Assembly: GCA_022843745.1 (NCBI GenBank)
Contig: JALHNB010000011.1
Location: forward strand, 1-64,000
Origin: Anaerolineae bacterium
GTDB taxonomy: Bacteria > Chloroflexota > Anaerolineae > Aggregatilineales > Phototrophicaceae
Direction of reading: 5' to 3'
Length of the DNA stretch: 64,000 nt
In this document: one piece after another, positions 33,514 through 41,971 of the stretch
Position numbering within the stretch: the first letter of the stretch is position 1
Layout of the letters: every line of letters begins with the position of its first letter
The notes under the pieces: generated by a model
Database searches by the model: none
What the model was told of the DNA's origin: nothing
The model's input: the letters and a program-made list of their open reading frames with translations, nothing else
Program-made: the position numbers and the translations under genes

Positions 33514-35223
33514 TTATTGACCGCAGGCCGTCGCATCAATGCAATGCAGGCGGGTCAGCGTGAGGGTACGGCCCTGAACATTCCAGGGGCTGCCCTGCGT
33601 GTAGTAATCTTCAACGGTGGGGAAACCGGTGAAGCGGTGGGTCGTCCACTCATACCATGTCGGGCCAGGGAACAGCGGAATGGCCGGGACATTATCGACA
33701 TAAATCTGCTGAAGTTGGTCAGAGATCGAGCGTTGTTCGTCGGCATCAGCCGTCGCCACGAACGATTCGATCAGTGAGTCAACTTCCGGGCTTGTCCAAC
33801 GACCCCAGAGCTGGGCATTCGCCAAGCCGTCGGAACCGATCAACGGACCGTAAACCACGTTGCGATAGAAATCGTAGGGGGTGTTACCCGCTGAACTCCA
33901 GCCAATCGAGGTGTCATAGTTTCCGGCTTGCAGGTTATTGAACCACACGCCGTAATCCAGTACGTCAATGGTGTTGTTCAGGCCGATGTCCTGGAAATTC
34001 TGGCTCATGATCTGGACGCTTGTAACCCAGTCCGACCAGCCGTTGACGACCTGGACTTTGAAGTTGATGGGCGTACCATCGGGGTTATCGCGGAAGTTGT
34101 CGCCGTCGGCATCCACATAGCCTGCTTCGTCCAGCGCTGCTGCTGCTGCTGCCGAGTCAAATTTGCTAAGACCCTGTGCAGTCGCATCGTCGATTGCGGC
34201 CTGGTTCAGCCAGCTTTCGTTGCGCGGCCCAAGACCTGTCGAGTTGGCGGGGACGGTGTAGCCGTACATACCGATATTGGCGACACTATCATAATCAATG
34301 GCTTTGCTCAGAGCGCGGCGGAAAGCCACATCGCTGAACGGTGCTTTGGTGGTGTTCACATACAGTTGAACGACTGCGCCACCGGGCCAGAAATAATAGA
34401 AGTGCTTGTCGGGATTGGCGGCGATGAAGGTGGTTTCAATATCGGGAATGAAGTTACCGATCCAGTCGAGGTCGCCATTGGCGGCGGCAAAGTTGGCCGG
34501 GTCGTTGCCGGGGTAAACAGGCATACGCAGGCAGTCAACATAAGGCAGCGGTTGGCCGTCTGCGCCCATTTGCCAGTAATTTTCGTTGCGGCAGATTTCC
34601 AGAACCTGTTCGTTGACCGTGACCACGTTGGTCAGCATACCGGTAGCGACGGGTGCTTCGTTGTTGGTGAAGGTAACGGGGTCTTCAATGGCTGACCAGA
34701 CGTGTTCGGGAACGATATAAATATTGTTGCCGATCAGTTCATGGATCAGGGTATAGACCTGGTTCAGATTGAAGGCGACGGTGAAATCATCGATCTTCTC
34801 CACGCTGTCAAGGTACTGCCAGACGGCGGAACGATCCATCGCCGAGAATTCCTTGAGCATGTTGACGGTGAACACCACGTCGTCGGCGTTGAAATCTTCG
34901 CCGTCTGTCCACTTCACGCCCTGTTGGAGGGTGTAGGTGATGGTCAGCAGGTCTTCGCTATATTCATAACCACTCGCCAGCCAGGGAGTGGGCTTGCCGC
35001 CTTCTACCGGGTTGAAGATGGTGAGGAGTTCATACATTGTGCCTTGCGTCCAACGGGTTGGCTCGGGGGCATAGGGGTTAAAATTCTGTGGGAAGGCCGC
35101 TTGCTGCCCTTCACTGACGACAAATGTGCCGCCGCGGGGGATGGCATCTTGTGCACCGACGATGCTGAGGCTCAACGCCATCAACACAGCCATAAACACG
35201 ACTATAGATAAATTTCTACGCAT
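33514..35223 (-). CDS. Family 5 extracellular solute-binding protein (peptide/opine type)
   Basis: Substrate-binding component of the minus-strand importer (569 aa). The N-terminal signal peptide (LSIVVFMAVLMALSLSIVGA, cut before QDAIPRGG) precedes the three-domain family 5 fold: GVKWTDGEDFNADDVVFT, NIYIVPEHVW, FRRALSKAIDYDSVANIG, and the C-terminal IPLFPGPTWYEW. No lipobox cysteine is visible, so anchoring may be by uncleaved helix or the protein is free. ATG 35223 has AAGGAG upstream. A strong promoter and LacI-like operator lie ~300 bases upstream at 35505-35557. The ligand is unknown. Confidence 0.95.
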   Translation of the reverse strand: MRRNLSIVVFMAVLMALSLSIVGAQDAIPRGGTFVVSEGQQAAFPQNFNPYAPEPTRWTQGTMYELLTIFNPVEGGKPTPWLASGYEYSEDLLTITYTLQQGVKWTDGEDFNADDVVFTVNMLKEFSAMDRSAVWQYLDSVEKIDDFTVAFNLNQVYTLIHELIGNNIYIVPEHVWSAIEDPVTFTNNEAPVATGMLTNVVTVNEQVLEICRNENYWQMGADGQPLPYVDCLRMPVYPGNDPANFAAANGDLDWIGNFIPDIETTFIAANPDKHFYYFWPGGAVVQLYVNTTKAPFSDVAFRRALSKAIDYDSVANIGMYGYTVPANSTGLGPRNESWLNQAAIDDATAQGLSKFDSAAAAAALDEAGYVDADGDNFRDNPDGTPINFKVQVVNGWSDWVTSVQIMSQNFQDIGLNNTIDVLDYGVWFNNLQAGNYDTSIGWSSAGNTPYDFYRNVVYGPLIGSDGLANAQLWGRWTSPEVDSLIESFVATADADEQRSISDQLQQIYVDNVPAIPLFPGPTWYEWTTHRFTGFPTVEDYYTQGSPWNVQGRTLTLTRLHCIDATACGQ

Positions 35224-35364
35224 TTCTTTTTGATCTCCTTTAAAAATCAGTAAAATTACTCTACATCACTACAGATATTGTAGCGTATGTACAAATGAAT
35301 CAACAAACTGTTTGTCAAGATTCATAAATGACAAATATCGTCCTTTCTGCCTCTTGCCCAGGCA

Positions 35365-35393
35365 TATAAAAATGCGCGTCCATGTTTGACGCG
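35365..35393 (-). terminator. Leader hairpin with T-run (possible attenuator)
   Basis: On the minus strand GCGCGTC pairs with GACGCGC (35387-35393 with 35373-35379, 7-base loop), followed by ATTTTTAT. It lies ~130 bases after a predicted start of transcription and 140 bases before the binding-protein gene, so it may terminate or attenuate that transcript. Confidence 0.6.
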
Positions 35394-35504
35394 CGGTTTC
35401 ACGAGAGAATCAACTGGTTTAATAGTTCCAGGGAGTTTGCAGAGAGGGGGTAAAAATTCATTTTTACGGTAAAGGATCATTAACATTGACCAATATTAGT
35501 GTTC

Positions 35505-35520
35505 TTGGGAGCGCTCTCAA
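35505..35520. promoter_or_regulatory. LacI/GalR-type operator
   Basis: TTGGGAGCGCTCTCAA, an almost perfect 16-base palindrome of the TGGGAGCGCTCCCA type used by many sugar-responsive LacI-family repressors. It begins where transcription from the promoter at 35529-35557 would start. Confidence 0.7.
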
Positions 35521-35528
35521 TTTTGTCA

Positions 35529-35557
35529 AATATAAACGGGTAGTCTGCTTTTGTCAA
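35529..35557 (-). promoter_or_regulatory. Sigma-70-type promoter for the minus-strand importer operon
   Basis: On the minus strand TTGACA (plus-strand 35552-35557), 17-base spacer, TATATT (35529-35534). Expected start near 35522, giving a leader of ~300 bases. A second weaker candidate (TTGTTG, 18 bases, TACAAT) lies nearer the gene around 35275-35310. Confidence 0.7.
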
Positions 35558-36066
35558 GAGATTGCATAAAGGCTTTGAAGTCTGGTGGAGAAAAATATTC
35601 AGAGGTGTTTTACCCCACATCTTGGGCATATGGGTTGAAACCCGCTTCGAGGTGAAAACCAAGTCCACTGAATGGACTCTTGTGAATCGTTGTGAACCTA
35701 TTTAAGGCTTGTCCGGTACTAAAAGCCGATCCCCACCCCAAACCCCTCCCCATAGCAATAGGGAGGGGCTTCAAATCGGTCTGACTCCCCCTCTCCAACG
35801 CATTAGAGACGCGCAGCGGTTGGAAGGTGAGGTTGGGTTCACAGCGGACGTTATGACCTTTTGTGACCTCAATGTAAGCTGGCTAGTCGTATCGGACAAC
35901 GCTATTTAGTGGGTTTGGATTTCGCGTAACTACTCAAATATCGCCAAAGGGTCGAGTTTTCAGCCAAGTTGGTTGCGCGAAACCTCCTCGCTCGCGAAGC
36001 GTCCTCACTATCCTGCGCTCGTGGAGAGGGACTTAAAGGCCGCATCACTCCGGTTATTTAAATGAA
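35558..36066. other. Gene-free region with decayed repeats
   Basis: Part of an 890-base space without a credible gene. It holds AAGTCCACTGAATGGACT near 35660, a long-palindrome relative at about 35730-35840 (CCCCAAACCCCTCCCC ... GGTGAGGTTGGG) and CTCGCTCGCGAAGCG near 35990. Short frames here lack ribosome-binding sites. Confidence 0.5.
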
Positions 36067-36092
36067 AAGGACGCTCGATGATGAGCGTCCTT
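36065..36092 (-). terminator. Terminator of the phytanoyl-CoA dioxygenase-like gene
   Basis: On the minus strand AAGGACGCTC pairs perfectly with GAGCGTCCTT (ten pairs, six-base loop), followed by TTCATTT. It begins 25 bases after the gene's stop codon. Confidence 0.8.
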
Positions 36093-36116
36093 GAAGATCC
36101 AATGCAGAAATACTTG

Positions 36117-36968
36117 CTATTTATACGGGCCGTCGCGCCGGGGGCGGACAACCGTTTCGCCGTCATCTTCGATCAGCGGACGATGATAAATGTACGGTGG
36201 TTCGAGGACGGCGCGCTGGGCTTCGGTGAGTTCGTCCACCCACTCCGGGAACACAGTCTTGTAGAATCCGCCTGCGAAATGGAGATATTTCGGTGAGTAG
36301 CGCACCAAAAGCGCACGGCGTTCGTGGTCGGCTGTCCAGGGCAGTGTACCGTGCATGGTGGCCTCGTTAAAAATCACCAGATCGCCTGCCTTGCAAGGGA
36401 CGTTGTAAACGATGTTGCGATCCTGTTCCCAGCGTCGAATATCAACCGTTGAGGGGAAATTGGCCTTGTGGCTGCCAGGGATGACGCACAGGCCGCCATC
36501 GCCTTCGTTCACATCCGCCAGTTGATACTGGAACACGACCATGCCGCAGCGAATCTCGCCGTTGCGGTAGGTGTAATACTGCGAACCGTCAAAATGATGA
36601 TCGGTTGAGCCGTGCAGCACCAACCCTTCACTCCCCTTGTCGGAAGTCAGGATAAAGGGTTCGTGATCGAGCCGCCAGCCGCGCCCATGAATCGTGTTGA
36701 GATAGGGAATCGCTTTGTGATGCGCGATAATGTCGCGGTATGGCTGGCACCAGGGCTTCGGCCAGTTCAGCATACCAGCAAAAAATCCGCGCTTATGCGT
36801 TCCGCCGAGTGTTTTTGACTCGCCTGTATTGGAGTTTCCATCTTCGCCTTTTTTATCCATGTTGGCATCGATAGAAGCGTTCAGTGCGGCAACTTCTTCA
36901 GGCGAGAGGAAGTTGCGGATCAATAAGTACCCTTGAAGGTCAAACAGAAATTTCTCGCGATCATCCAT
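36117..36968 (-). CDS. Phytanoyl-CoA dioxygenase (PhyH)-like Fe(II)/2-oxoglutarate oxygenase
   Basis: A cupin-fold, iron- and 2-oxoglutarate-dependent dioxygenase of 283 aa. The iron site is visible as HxD in DHHFDGS (His125, Asp127) and the distal His206 in NEATMHGTLPWT, with an Arg (ERRALLVRYS) positioned for 2-oxoglutarate. GDLVIFNEATMH is typical of PhyH family members in bacteria, which hydroxylate small molecules and often not phytanoyl-CoA. The start at 36968 is preceded by GGGAGAAG; an extension to 37049 is not credible. It sits between two peptide-type importers, hinting that the imported compound is its substrate. Confidence 0.9.
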   Translation of the reverse strand: MDDREKFLFDLQGYLLIRNFLSPEEVAALNASIDANMDKKGEDGNSNTGESKTLGGTHKRGFFAGMLNWPKPWCQPYRDIIAHHKAIPYLNTIHGRGWRLDHEPFILTSDKGSEGLVLHGSTDHHFDGSQYYTYRNGEIRCGMVVFQYQLADVNEGDGGLCVIPGSHKANFPSTVDIRRWEQDRNIVYNVPCKAGDLVIFNEATMHGTLPWTADHERRALLVRYSPKYLHFAGGFYKTVFPEWVDELTEAQRAVLEPPYIYHRPLIEDDGETVVRPRRDGPYK

Positions 36969-37062
36969 AACGAACTTCTCCCAAGTTAAGTTTAGATTAA
37001 GGGAATAGGTGTTTTTGAGGCCGATTAAACTTGCTTTTCTTCGTTTCATCTCCTACACTAGT

Positions 37063-37088
37063 TTCAGTTGATGTAAGTGTCAACTGAA
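37063..37088. promoter_or_regulatory. Perfect 9-base inverted repeat in the divergent promoter region
   Basis: TTCAGTTGA (37063-37071) and TCAACTGAA (37080-37088), eight bases apart, between the divergent dioxygenase gene and the second importer. Looks like an operator for a dimeric regulator; no regulator gene is adjacent. Confidence 0.55.
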
Positions 37089-37236
37089 CTGGTTATAGCC
37101 GACAAATTAAGGGGGAAATGAATTTGAAATAAATTCAACAATCGGCGCACGCCCGTTAAAAAGCTTACTGAAATAATACGCATTGTCGCCGGGCCAATAT
37201 AGGCCAGGTCTTAGATAGAACTTATGAGGCACGCAA

Positions 37237-38973
37237 ATGAATAAGAATATGGTTCTGATACGGCGGATCGGCTTGGTCGTCGTACTTTTGATGGCATTTA
37301 CCTCAATCCTCCTGGTACAAGCCCAGGATGTCCCCCGCGAAAAAACACTCATTATCGGTTTTGAAGGCGGCCCCGCACAAGCGCCGGAAAATGCAGGCCT
37401 GAACGCGACGGCAGCCAATTCTCAGGGTCATCATCAGGTGATGATCGAATCACTGTGGGTTCTCAATTATCAGACTGGCGAATCCGTCCCCTGGCTGGCC
37501 TCTGGCCCAGAAGTGTGGAACGAAGATTACACCAGCTTTGATATTCCCATTCGCGAAGGTGTCGAGTGGAACGATGGCACACCCTTCACAGCCGAAGACG
37601 TGGTTTTCTCCATCAACCTGTTCAAGGAAAACCCCACCCTCATTTTCGCTGGTGCGATTGCCAGTGAAGTCGCTGAGGCCACTGTCGTTGATCCGCTGAC
37701 CGCGCGTGTCACCCTCAATGCGCCCAACCCACGTTTTGTCTATGACAATTTCTCGGTGCGCATCTGGGGCGGTGTCCGTATTGTTCCCAAGCATATCTGG
37801 GAAGGCCAGGACCCCAACACATTCACCAATTTCGACCTGGCACAAGGCTGGCCGGTCTGGACTGGCCCGTACAAGCTGGTAAAAGCCAGCCCGACAGAAT
37901 TCGTGTTTGACCGCAATAATGACTGGTGGGGCGCAAAAACTGGCTTCATGCCGCTGCCCGCACCAGAGCGCGTGATTTTCGTTGATGCTGGCCCCGCAGA
38001 TCGTATCGCGGCTGCCCTCTCCAACAACGAAGTCGATGGTCAGCCGAATCTGCGCATTGACCTGTTCGCCGAAGTTGTGGCGCGTAACCCGCAGGTGATT
38101 GGCTGGACGGCAGAACCGCCGAACGCCTGGATTGACCCCTGCCCCGGTATGCTCGGCTTCAACACTCAGGTCGCACCCTGGGACAGTGCCGCAATGCGTT
38201 GGGCGATTTCCTACGCCATTCCCAAGCAGGTGATTGCCGACGCGACCAGTGGTGGTTTCGGTCAGGTTTCACCCTATAACTTCCCAGATTATCCGGCGCT
38301 GCAATCGTGGCTGACGGAAAACCAGGACTTGCTCGACCAGTACGACTCCACCGTCTTTGACCCGGATCGCGCCAAGGCGATGTTCGAGGAACAAGGTTAC
38401 ACGTTGGGTGGCGACGGCATTTATGAAAAAGACGGCGTGAAACTCAGCGTGGATGTGCTCGTGAAGGCTGAAGAAGTCATCGTGCCGCCGATTATCATCG
38501 CTGCGCTGCAAGATGTTGGTATCGACGCAGTACCCCGTTCACTGACAACCGCTTCCTACTATCAGGCGCGTGATGTGGCCGATTTCCAGATCGAAACCAC
38601 CCACGTTAACTGCGGCAGCGTGACCGAACCATTTGCCGAACTGAACACGCTCCACAGCAAGTGGATCCGTCCAGCAGGCGAACGCCGTTCCAACAACGTC
38701 TGGGGTTGGTCGAATGCAGAGTACGATGGGATTGTGGACGAAATTGCCGCCCTGCCCGCCAACGACCCGAAGGAACATGAACTGTTCCGCCGTGCGCTGG
38801 AAATCCGGCTGCAAGAACTGCCCATTCTGTCACTCAGCCAGCAAAAACGTATCGTGCCTTACAGCACTCGCTACTGGACGAACTGGCCGACGGCTGAAAA
38901 TGGCTATGTACATCCGCCGAACTGGTGGCAGACATTCATTATTCCCCTCGTGAATATCGTCCCAGCAGAATAA
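37237..38973 (+). CDS. Family 5 extracellular solute-binding protein (second importer)
   Basis: Binding component of the plus-strand importer (578 aa). Signal peptide at residues 1-32 (IGLVVVLLMAFTSILLVQAQ, mature start near DVPREKT). The family 5 pattern is present: GVEWNDGTPFTAEDVVFSIN, GVRIVPKHIWEG, GLNATAANSQG and the C-terminal LQELPILSLSQQKRIVPYS. GAGG precedes ATG 37237. It differs from the minus-strand binding protein in sequence, so the two importers probably handle different ligands. A hairpin separates it from the permease genes. Confidence 0.94.
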   Translation: MNKNMVLIRRIGLVVVLLMAFTSILLVQAQDVPREKTLIIGFEGGPAQAPENAGLNATAANSQGHHQVMIESLWVLNYQTGESVPWLASGPEVWNEDYTSFDIPIREGVEWNDGTPFTAEDVVFSINLFKENPTLIFAGAIASEVAEATVVDPLTARVTLNAPNPRFVYDNFSVRIWGGVRIVPKHIWEGQDPNTFTNFDLAQGWPVWTGPYKLVKASPTEFVFDRNNDWWGAKTGFMPLPAPERVIFVDAGPADRIAAALSNNEVDGQPNLRIDLFAEVVARNPQVIGWTAEPPNAWIDPCPGMLGFNTQVAPWDSAAMRWAISYAIPKQVIADATSGGFGQVSPYNFPDYPALQSWLTENQDLLDQYDSTVFDPDRAKAMFEEQGYTLGGDGIYEKDGVKLSVDVLVKAEEVIVPPIIIAALQDVGIDAVPRSLTTASYYQARDVADFQIETTHVNCGSVTEPFAELNTLHSKWIRPAGERRSNNVWGWSNAEYDGIVDEIAALPANDPKEHELFRRALEIRLQELPILSLSQQKRIVPYSTRYWTNWPTAENGYVHPPNWWQTFIIPLVNIVPAE

Positions 38974-39000
38974 GTTAACGGATCATCCGAAAACTGATTG

Positions 39001-39028
39001 TAAGGGCATGGGTCAAACCATGCCCTTA
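39001..39028 (+). terminator. Hairpin between binding-protein and permease genes
   Basis: TAAGGGCATGG pairs perfectly with CCATGCCCTTA (11 pairs, loop GTCAAA) between the binding-protein stop and the OppB-like start. No T-run follows, so it more likely protects or modulates the upstream message than ends it fully. Confidence 0.6.
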
Positions 39029-39065
39029 TGGCTATTCTAAGGTTATGTCACAAGGATAATCCGTC

Positions 39066-40073
39066 ATGAATCTTCAATACCTGCTCAAACGAGTTGGTCT
39101 TTTTTTGCTCACCATCTGGGTGGCTTCAACGCTGAATTTCCTGATTCCCCGCTTGTCCCCCGGTGATCCTGTAGGGGCGATTCTGGGGGCGATGCAGGCA
39201 CAGGGCGCTACGATTGCCAACAGCGCCGAAATTATCGAGGCCTTCCGCGCACGTTTTGGCCTGGATGAGCCGGTTTATGTGCAGTACGTCAAATATCTCT
39301 GGTCGTTAGCGCATCTGGACTTGGGCTATTCGATTGCGCATTTCCCGTCCACTGTGACTGACATTATCAGCAACTCCATACCATATACGCTAGGTTTGTT
39401 GAGTGTCACAACCGTGCTGACCTTTGTGATCGGGATTTTCGCCGGGGCGCTGCTGGTCTGGCAGGCCACACCCCGCGCCGCCAAAACACTTATTACCATA
39501 TTTTTGATGCTGGCTCCTGTGCCTTATTACCTTTTGGCAATGATTCTGGTGTTCTTCTTCAGCTTTACACTGGGCATTTTCCCCAACAGCGGCATCACCT
39601 CGCCGGGACGAATTCCGGGCGAAGGTTTTGACATCAATTACTTCCTGGACATCGTTTATCATTCGATCCTCCCTGCCCTCTCGATTATGATCGCGGGTAT
39701 TGGCGGTTGGGTGCTGGGGATGCGCGGGATGATGGTGACGGTGCTGGGCGAGGATTATCTGACGCTGGCAGAGGCGAAAGGCCTGAAGAACCGCCGTATT
39801 TTCCTGCGCTATGCCCTGCGTAACGCGATGCTGCCGCAGTTTACGGCGCTGGCGATCACGCTCGGTTATGTCGTGTCTGGCTCGGTCATTGTTGAACTGC
39901 TGTTCTCATTCCCCGGCATGGGCTACCAGTTATTTCGAGCGATTTCGTCGAATGATTTTCCGGTTATCCAGGGCATCACCTTCTTTCTGGTTTTGTCTAT
40001 TGCAACTGCCATCCTGGGGATTGATCTCATTTATCCCCTGCTCGACCCGCGCATCACTTATAACAGGAAATAA
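39066..40073 (+). CDS. Oligopeptide ABC permease (OppB-like, second importer)
   Basis: An inner-membrane permease of 335 aa. N-terminal helix LFLLTIWVASTLNFLIPRL then GDPVGAIL, later helices at GLLSVTTVLTFVIGIFAGALL, YLLAMILVFFFSFTLGIF and others; EAA loop LAEAKGLKNRRIFLRYALRNAMLP. It ends LDPRITYNRK. AAGGA precedes ATG 39066. Three bases separate its stop from the OppC-like gene. Forms the channel with that partner. Confidence 0.94.
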   Translation: MNLQYLLKRVGLFLLTIWVASTLNFLIPRLSPGDPVGAILGAMQAQGATIANSAEIIEAFRARFGLDEPVYVQYVKYLWSLAHLDLGYSIAHFPSTVTDIISNSIPYTLGLLSVTTVLTFVIGIFAGALLVWQATPRAAKTLITIFLMLAPVPYYLLAMILVFFFSFTLGIFPNSGITSPGRIPGEGFDINYFLDIVYHSILPALSIMIAGIGGWVLGMRGMMVTVLGEDYLTLAEAKGLKNRRIFLRYALRNAMLPQFTALAITLGYVVSGSVIVELLFSFPGMGYQLFRAISSNDFPVIQGITFFLVLSIATAILGIDLIYPLLDPRITYNRK

Positions 40074-40076
40074 ATC

Positions 40077-40988
40077 ATGGCTGCTACCACAGCAACATCA
40101 ACGGAAACTGTCGAGGTCGAACCTAAACCACAAGGGCGAATATCGGGAATTATTCGCTACTGGCTAGGCAATTGGAAATTATCGCTCGGTACGGGGATGA
40201 TTGTCGTCCTGCTTGGTTTCAGTGTTATCGGCTCACTTCAGACGGATTTTAAAAAGACGCGCGTCGGCTCAAGTCCGTTCAGCGTCCCTCCTTCGGCGGA
40301 ATATCCTCTGGGGACGGACAACGTGGGTCGCGATATGTACGCGCTGATGGTGCATGGCATTCACCCGTCACTGAAAATCGGCCTGATCGCCGGGATTTTA
40401 GGCACGGTTATCGGGACGGTTCTGGGACTGGTCGCTGGTTATTCCGGTGGTCTTGTCGATACGGTTATCAGCACGTTTGCCGATATTGTGCTGACGATAC
40501 CCTCGCTGATGATTCTGGTTGTGCTGGCCTCTTATCTGCGAAGCACCACCATTGAACTGACCGCCATTATTATCGCGGTTTTTGCCTGGGCAGGCCCGAC
40601 TCGCCTGATCCGGTCACAGGCATTGAGTCTGCGTGAGCGCCCTTTTGTGCCACTTGCCAAACTTTCCGGTCAGGGTGATTTTGAGATCGCGATTCGGCAG
40701 ATTCTCCCCAATCTGCTGCCCTATATCATGGCGGGTTTCGTCGGCTCGGTATCCGGCGCGATTCTGGCATCGGTAGGTATCCAGCTTCTGGGGCTGGGGC
40801 CGCTGCTGACACCCAATCTGGGCATGGTTTTGAACAGCGCTTTCACGGGCGCGGCTCTGTTCCGGGGCATGTGGTGGTGGTGGGGGCCTCCCGCTGTCGC
40901 CCTGATCGTGTTATTCGTTGGGCTGTTCCTCATCAGCATCGCGCTGGATGAATTTGCCAATCCACGCCTCCGAGGGGAAGCAAAATGA
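40077..40988 (+). CDS. Oligopeptide ABC permease (OppC-like, second importer)
   Basis: A permease of 303 aa with a short cytoplasmic N-terminus, first helix LSLGTGMIVVLLGFSVIGSL, family segment PPSAEYPLGTDNVGRDMYALMVHGI, and an EAA loop RPFVPLAKLSGQGDFEIAIRQI. It ends with a final helix before NPRLRGEAK. Its stop overlaps the start of the first ATPase gene (four bases, ATGA at 40985-40988), so expression is coupled. Confidence 0.94.
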   Translation: MAATTATSTETVEVEPKPQGRISGIIRYWLGNWKLSLGTGMIVVLLGFSVIGSLQTDFKKTRVGSSPFSVPPSAEYPLGTDNVGRDMYALMVHGIHPSLKIGLIAGILGTVIGTVLGLVAGYSGGLVDTVISTFADIVLTIPSLMILVVLASYLRSTTIELTAIIIAVFAWAGPTRLIRSQALSLRERPFVPLAKLSGQGDFEIAIRQILPNLLPYIMAGFVGSVSGAILASVGIQLLGLGPLLTPNLGMVLNSAFTGAALFRGMWWWWGPPAVALIVLFVGLFLISIALDEFANPRLRGEAK

Positions 40989-41971
40989 TCGATAAGAGCC
41001 AGCCTGTCCTCAAGGTTGAAGATTTGCAAGTGTTTTATTGGTCGAAACGCGGGCCAATCCGCGCTGTTGATGGTGTGAGCTTTACGATTAAGCGTAACGA
41101 ACGTTTTGGTTTCATCGGCGAATCCGGCTGTGGCAAAACCACGACCATGATGGCTGTCCTCCGGCTCATCAAACCGCCGGGGAAGATCGAAAATGGCCGC
41201 GTCATTCTCGACGGTCAGGACGTTCTGAAGATGGAAAAAGAGGAACTTCGCCTCACGCGCTGGAGCAAAATTGCGCTTGTTCCCCAGGGGGCGATGAACT
41301 CGCTTAACCCGATCATGCGCATTACCGATCAGATCGAAGATACGATCATGACGCATGATGTCGGTGCAACCAGAGAGCAGGCCAGAGCGCGTATCCTCTC
41401 GCTGCTGGATATGGTCGAACTGCCGGAGCGTGTGGCGCGTATGTATCCGCATGAACTCAGCGGCGGCATGAAACAACGTGCCTGTATCGCGATGGCGACA
41501 GCGCTTGAGCCGCAGTTGATTATCGCCGACGAGCCGACCAGCGCATTGGACGTGGTCGTCCAGAAAGCGGTCATGCAAACCCTGATCGGTGTGCAGGAAC
41601 GCCTGGGATCATCGCTGATTCTGATCGGCCACGATATGGGGCTGACAGCGCAGGTTTTAGACCGGATCGGCGTGATGTACGCTGGAAAACTGGTCGAAGT
41701 CGGCGAGGTTCAGGATATTTACAAAAGACCGCTGCATCCCTATACACAGGCGCTCATCGGTTCGCTGCCATCGCTGAAAGAAAAGAAAAAAGGTGGCGGT
41801 ATCCCCGGCCTACCGCCCTTCCTGCTCAACCCGCCCGCTGGCTGTGTTTTCCACCCACGCTGCCAGCACGCGATGGATGTCTGCCGTCAGAAAGTCCCTG
41901 TGCTGCGGGAGCATCGACCCAACCAACTCGCGGCCTGCCATCTTTATGAGGAATCTAATGTCCCTATTTGA
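40985..41971 (+). CDS. Oligopeptide ABC transporter ATPase (OppD-like, second importer)
   Basis: An ATPase of 328 aa: Walker A GESGCGKTT, Q-loop VPQGAMNSLNP, signature LSGGMKQRACIAMA, Walker B IIADEP, H-loop GHD. The C-terminal cysteine-rich extension (CVFHPRCQHAMDVC) matches the family. The H-loop has GHD instead of the commoner THD. Coupled to both neighbours by overlaps. Confidence 0.94.
   Translation: MIDKSQPVLKVEDLQVFYWSKRGPIRAVDGVSFTIKRNERFGFIGESGCGKTTTMMAVLRLIKPPGKIENGRVILDGQDVLKMEKEELRLTRWSKIALVPQGAMNSLNPIMRITDQIEDTIMTHDVGATREQARARILSLLDMVELPERVARMYPHELSGGMKQRACIAMATALEPQLIIADEPTSALDVVVQKAVMQTLIGVQERLGSSLILIGHDMGLTAQVLDRIGVMYAGKLVEVGEVQDIYKRPLHPYTQALIGSLPSLKEKKKGGGIPGLPPFLLNPPAGCVFHPRCQHAMDVCRQKVPVLREHRPNQLAACHLYEESNVPI

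Noticed and set aside
35480-35668. 62-codon minus-strand frame upstream of the binding-protein gene
   Set aside because: It overlaps the predicted promoter and operator and reads as low-complexity noise.
39171-39190. TGTAGGGGCGATTCTGGGGG inside the OppB-like gene
   Set aside because: It matches the palindrome family only at one end and lies in a conserved coding region (GDPVGAIL), so it is coincidental.
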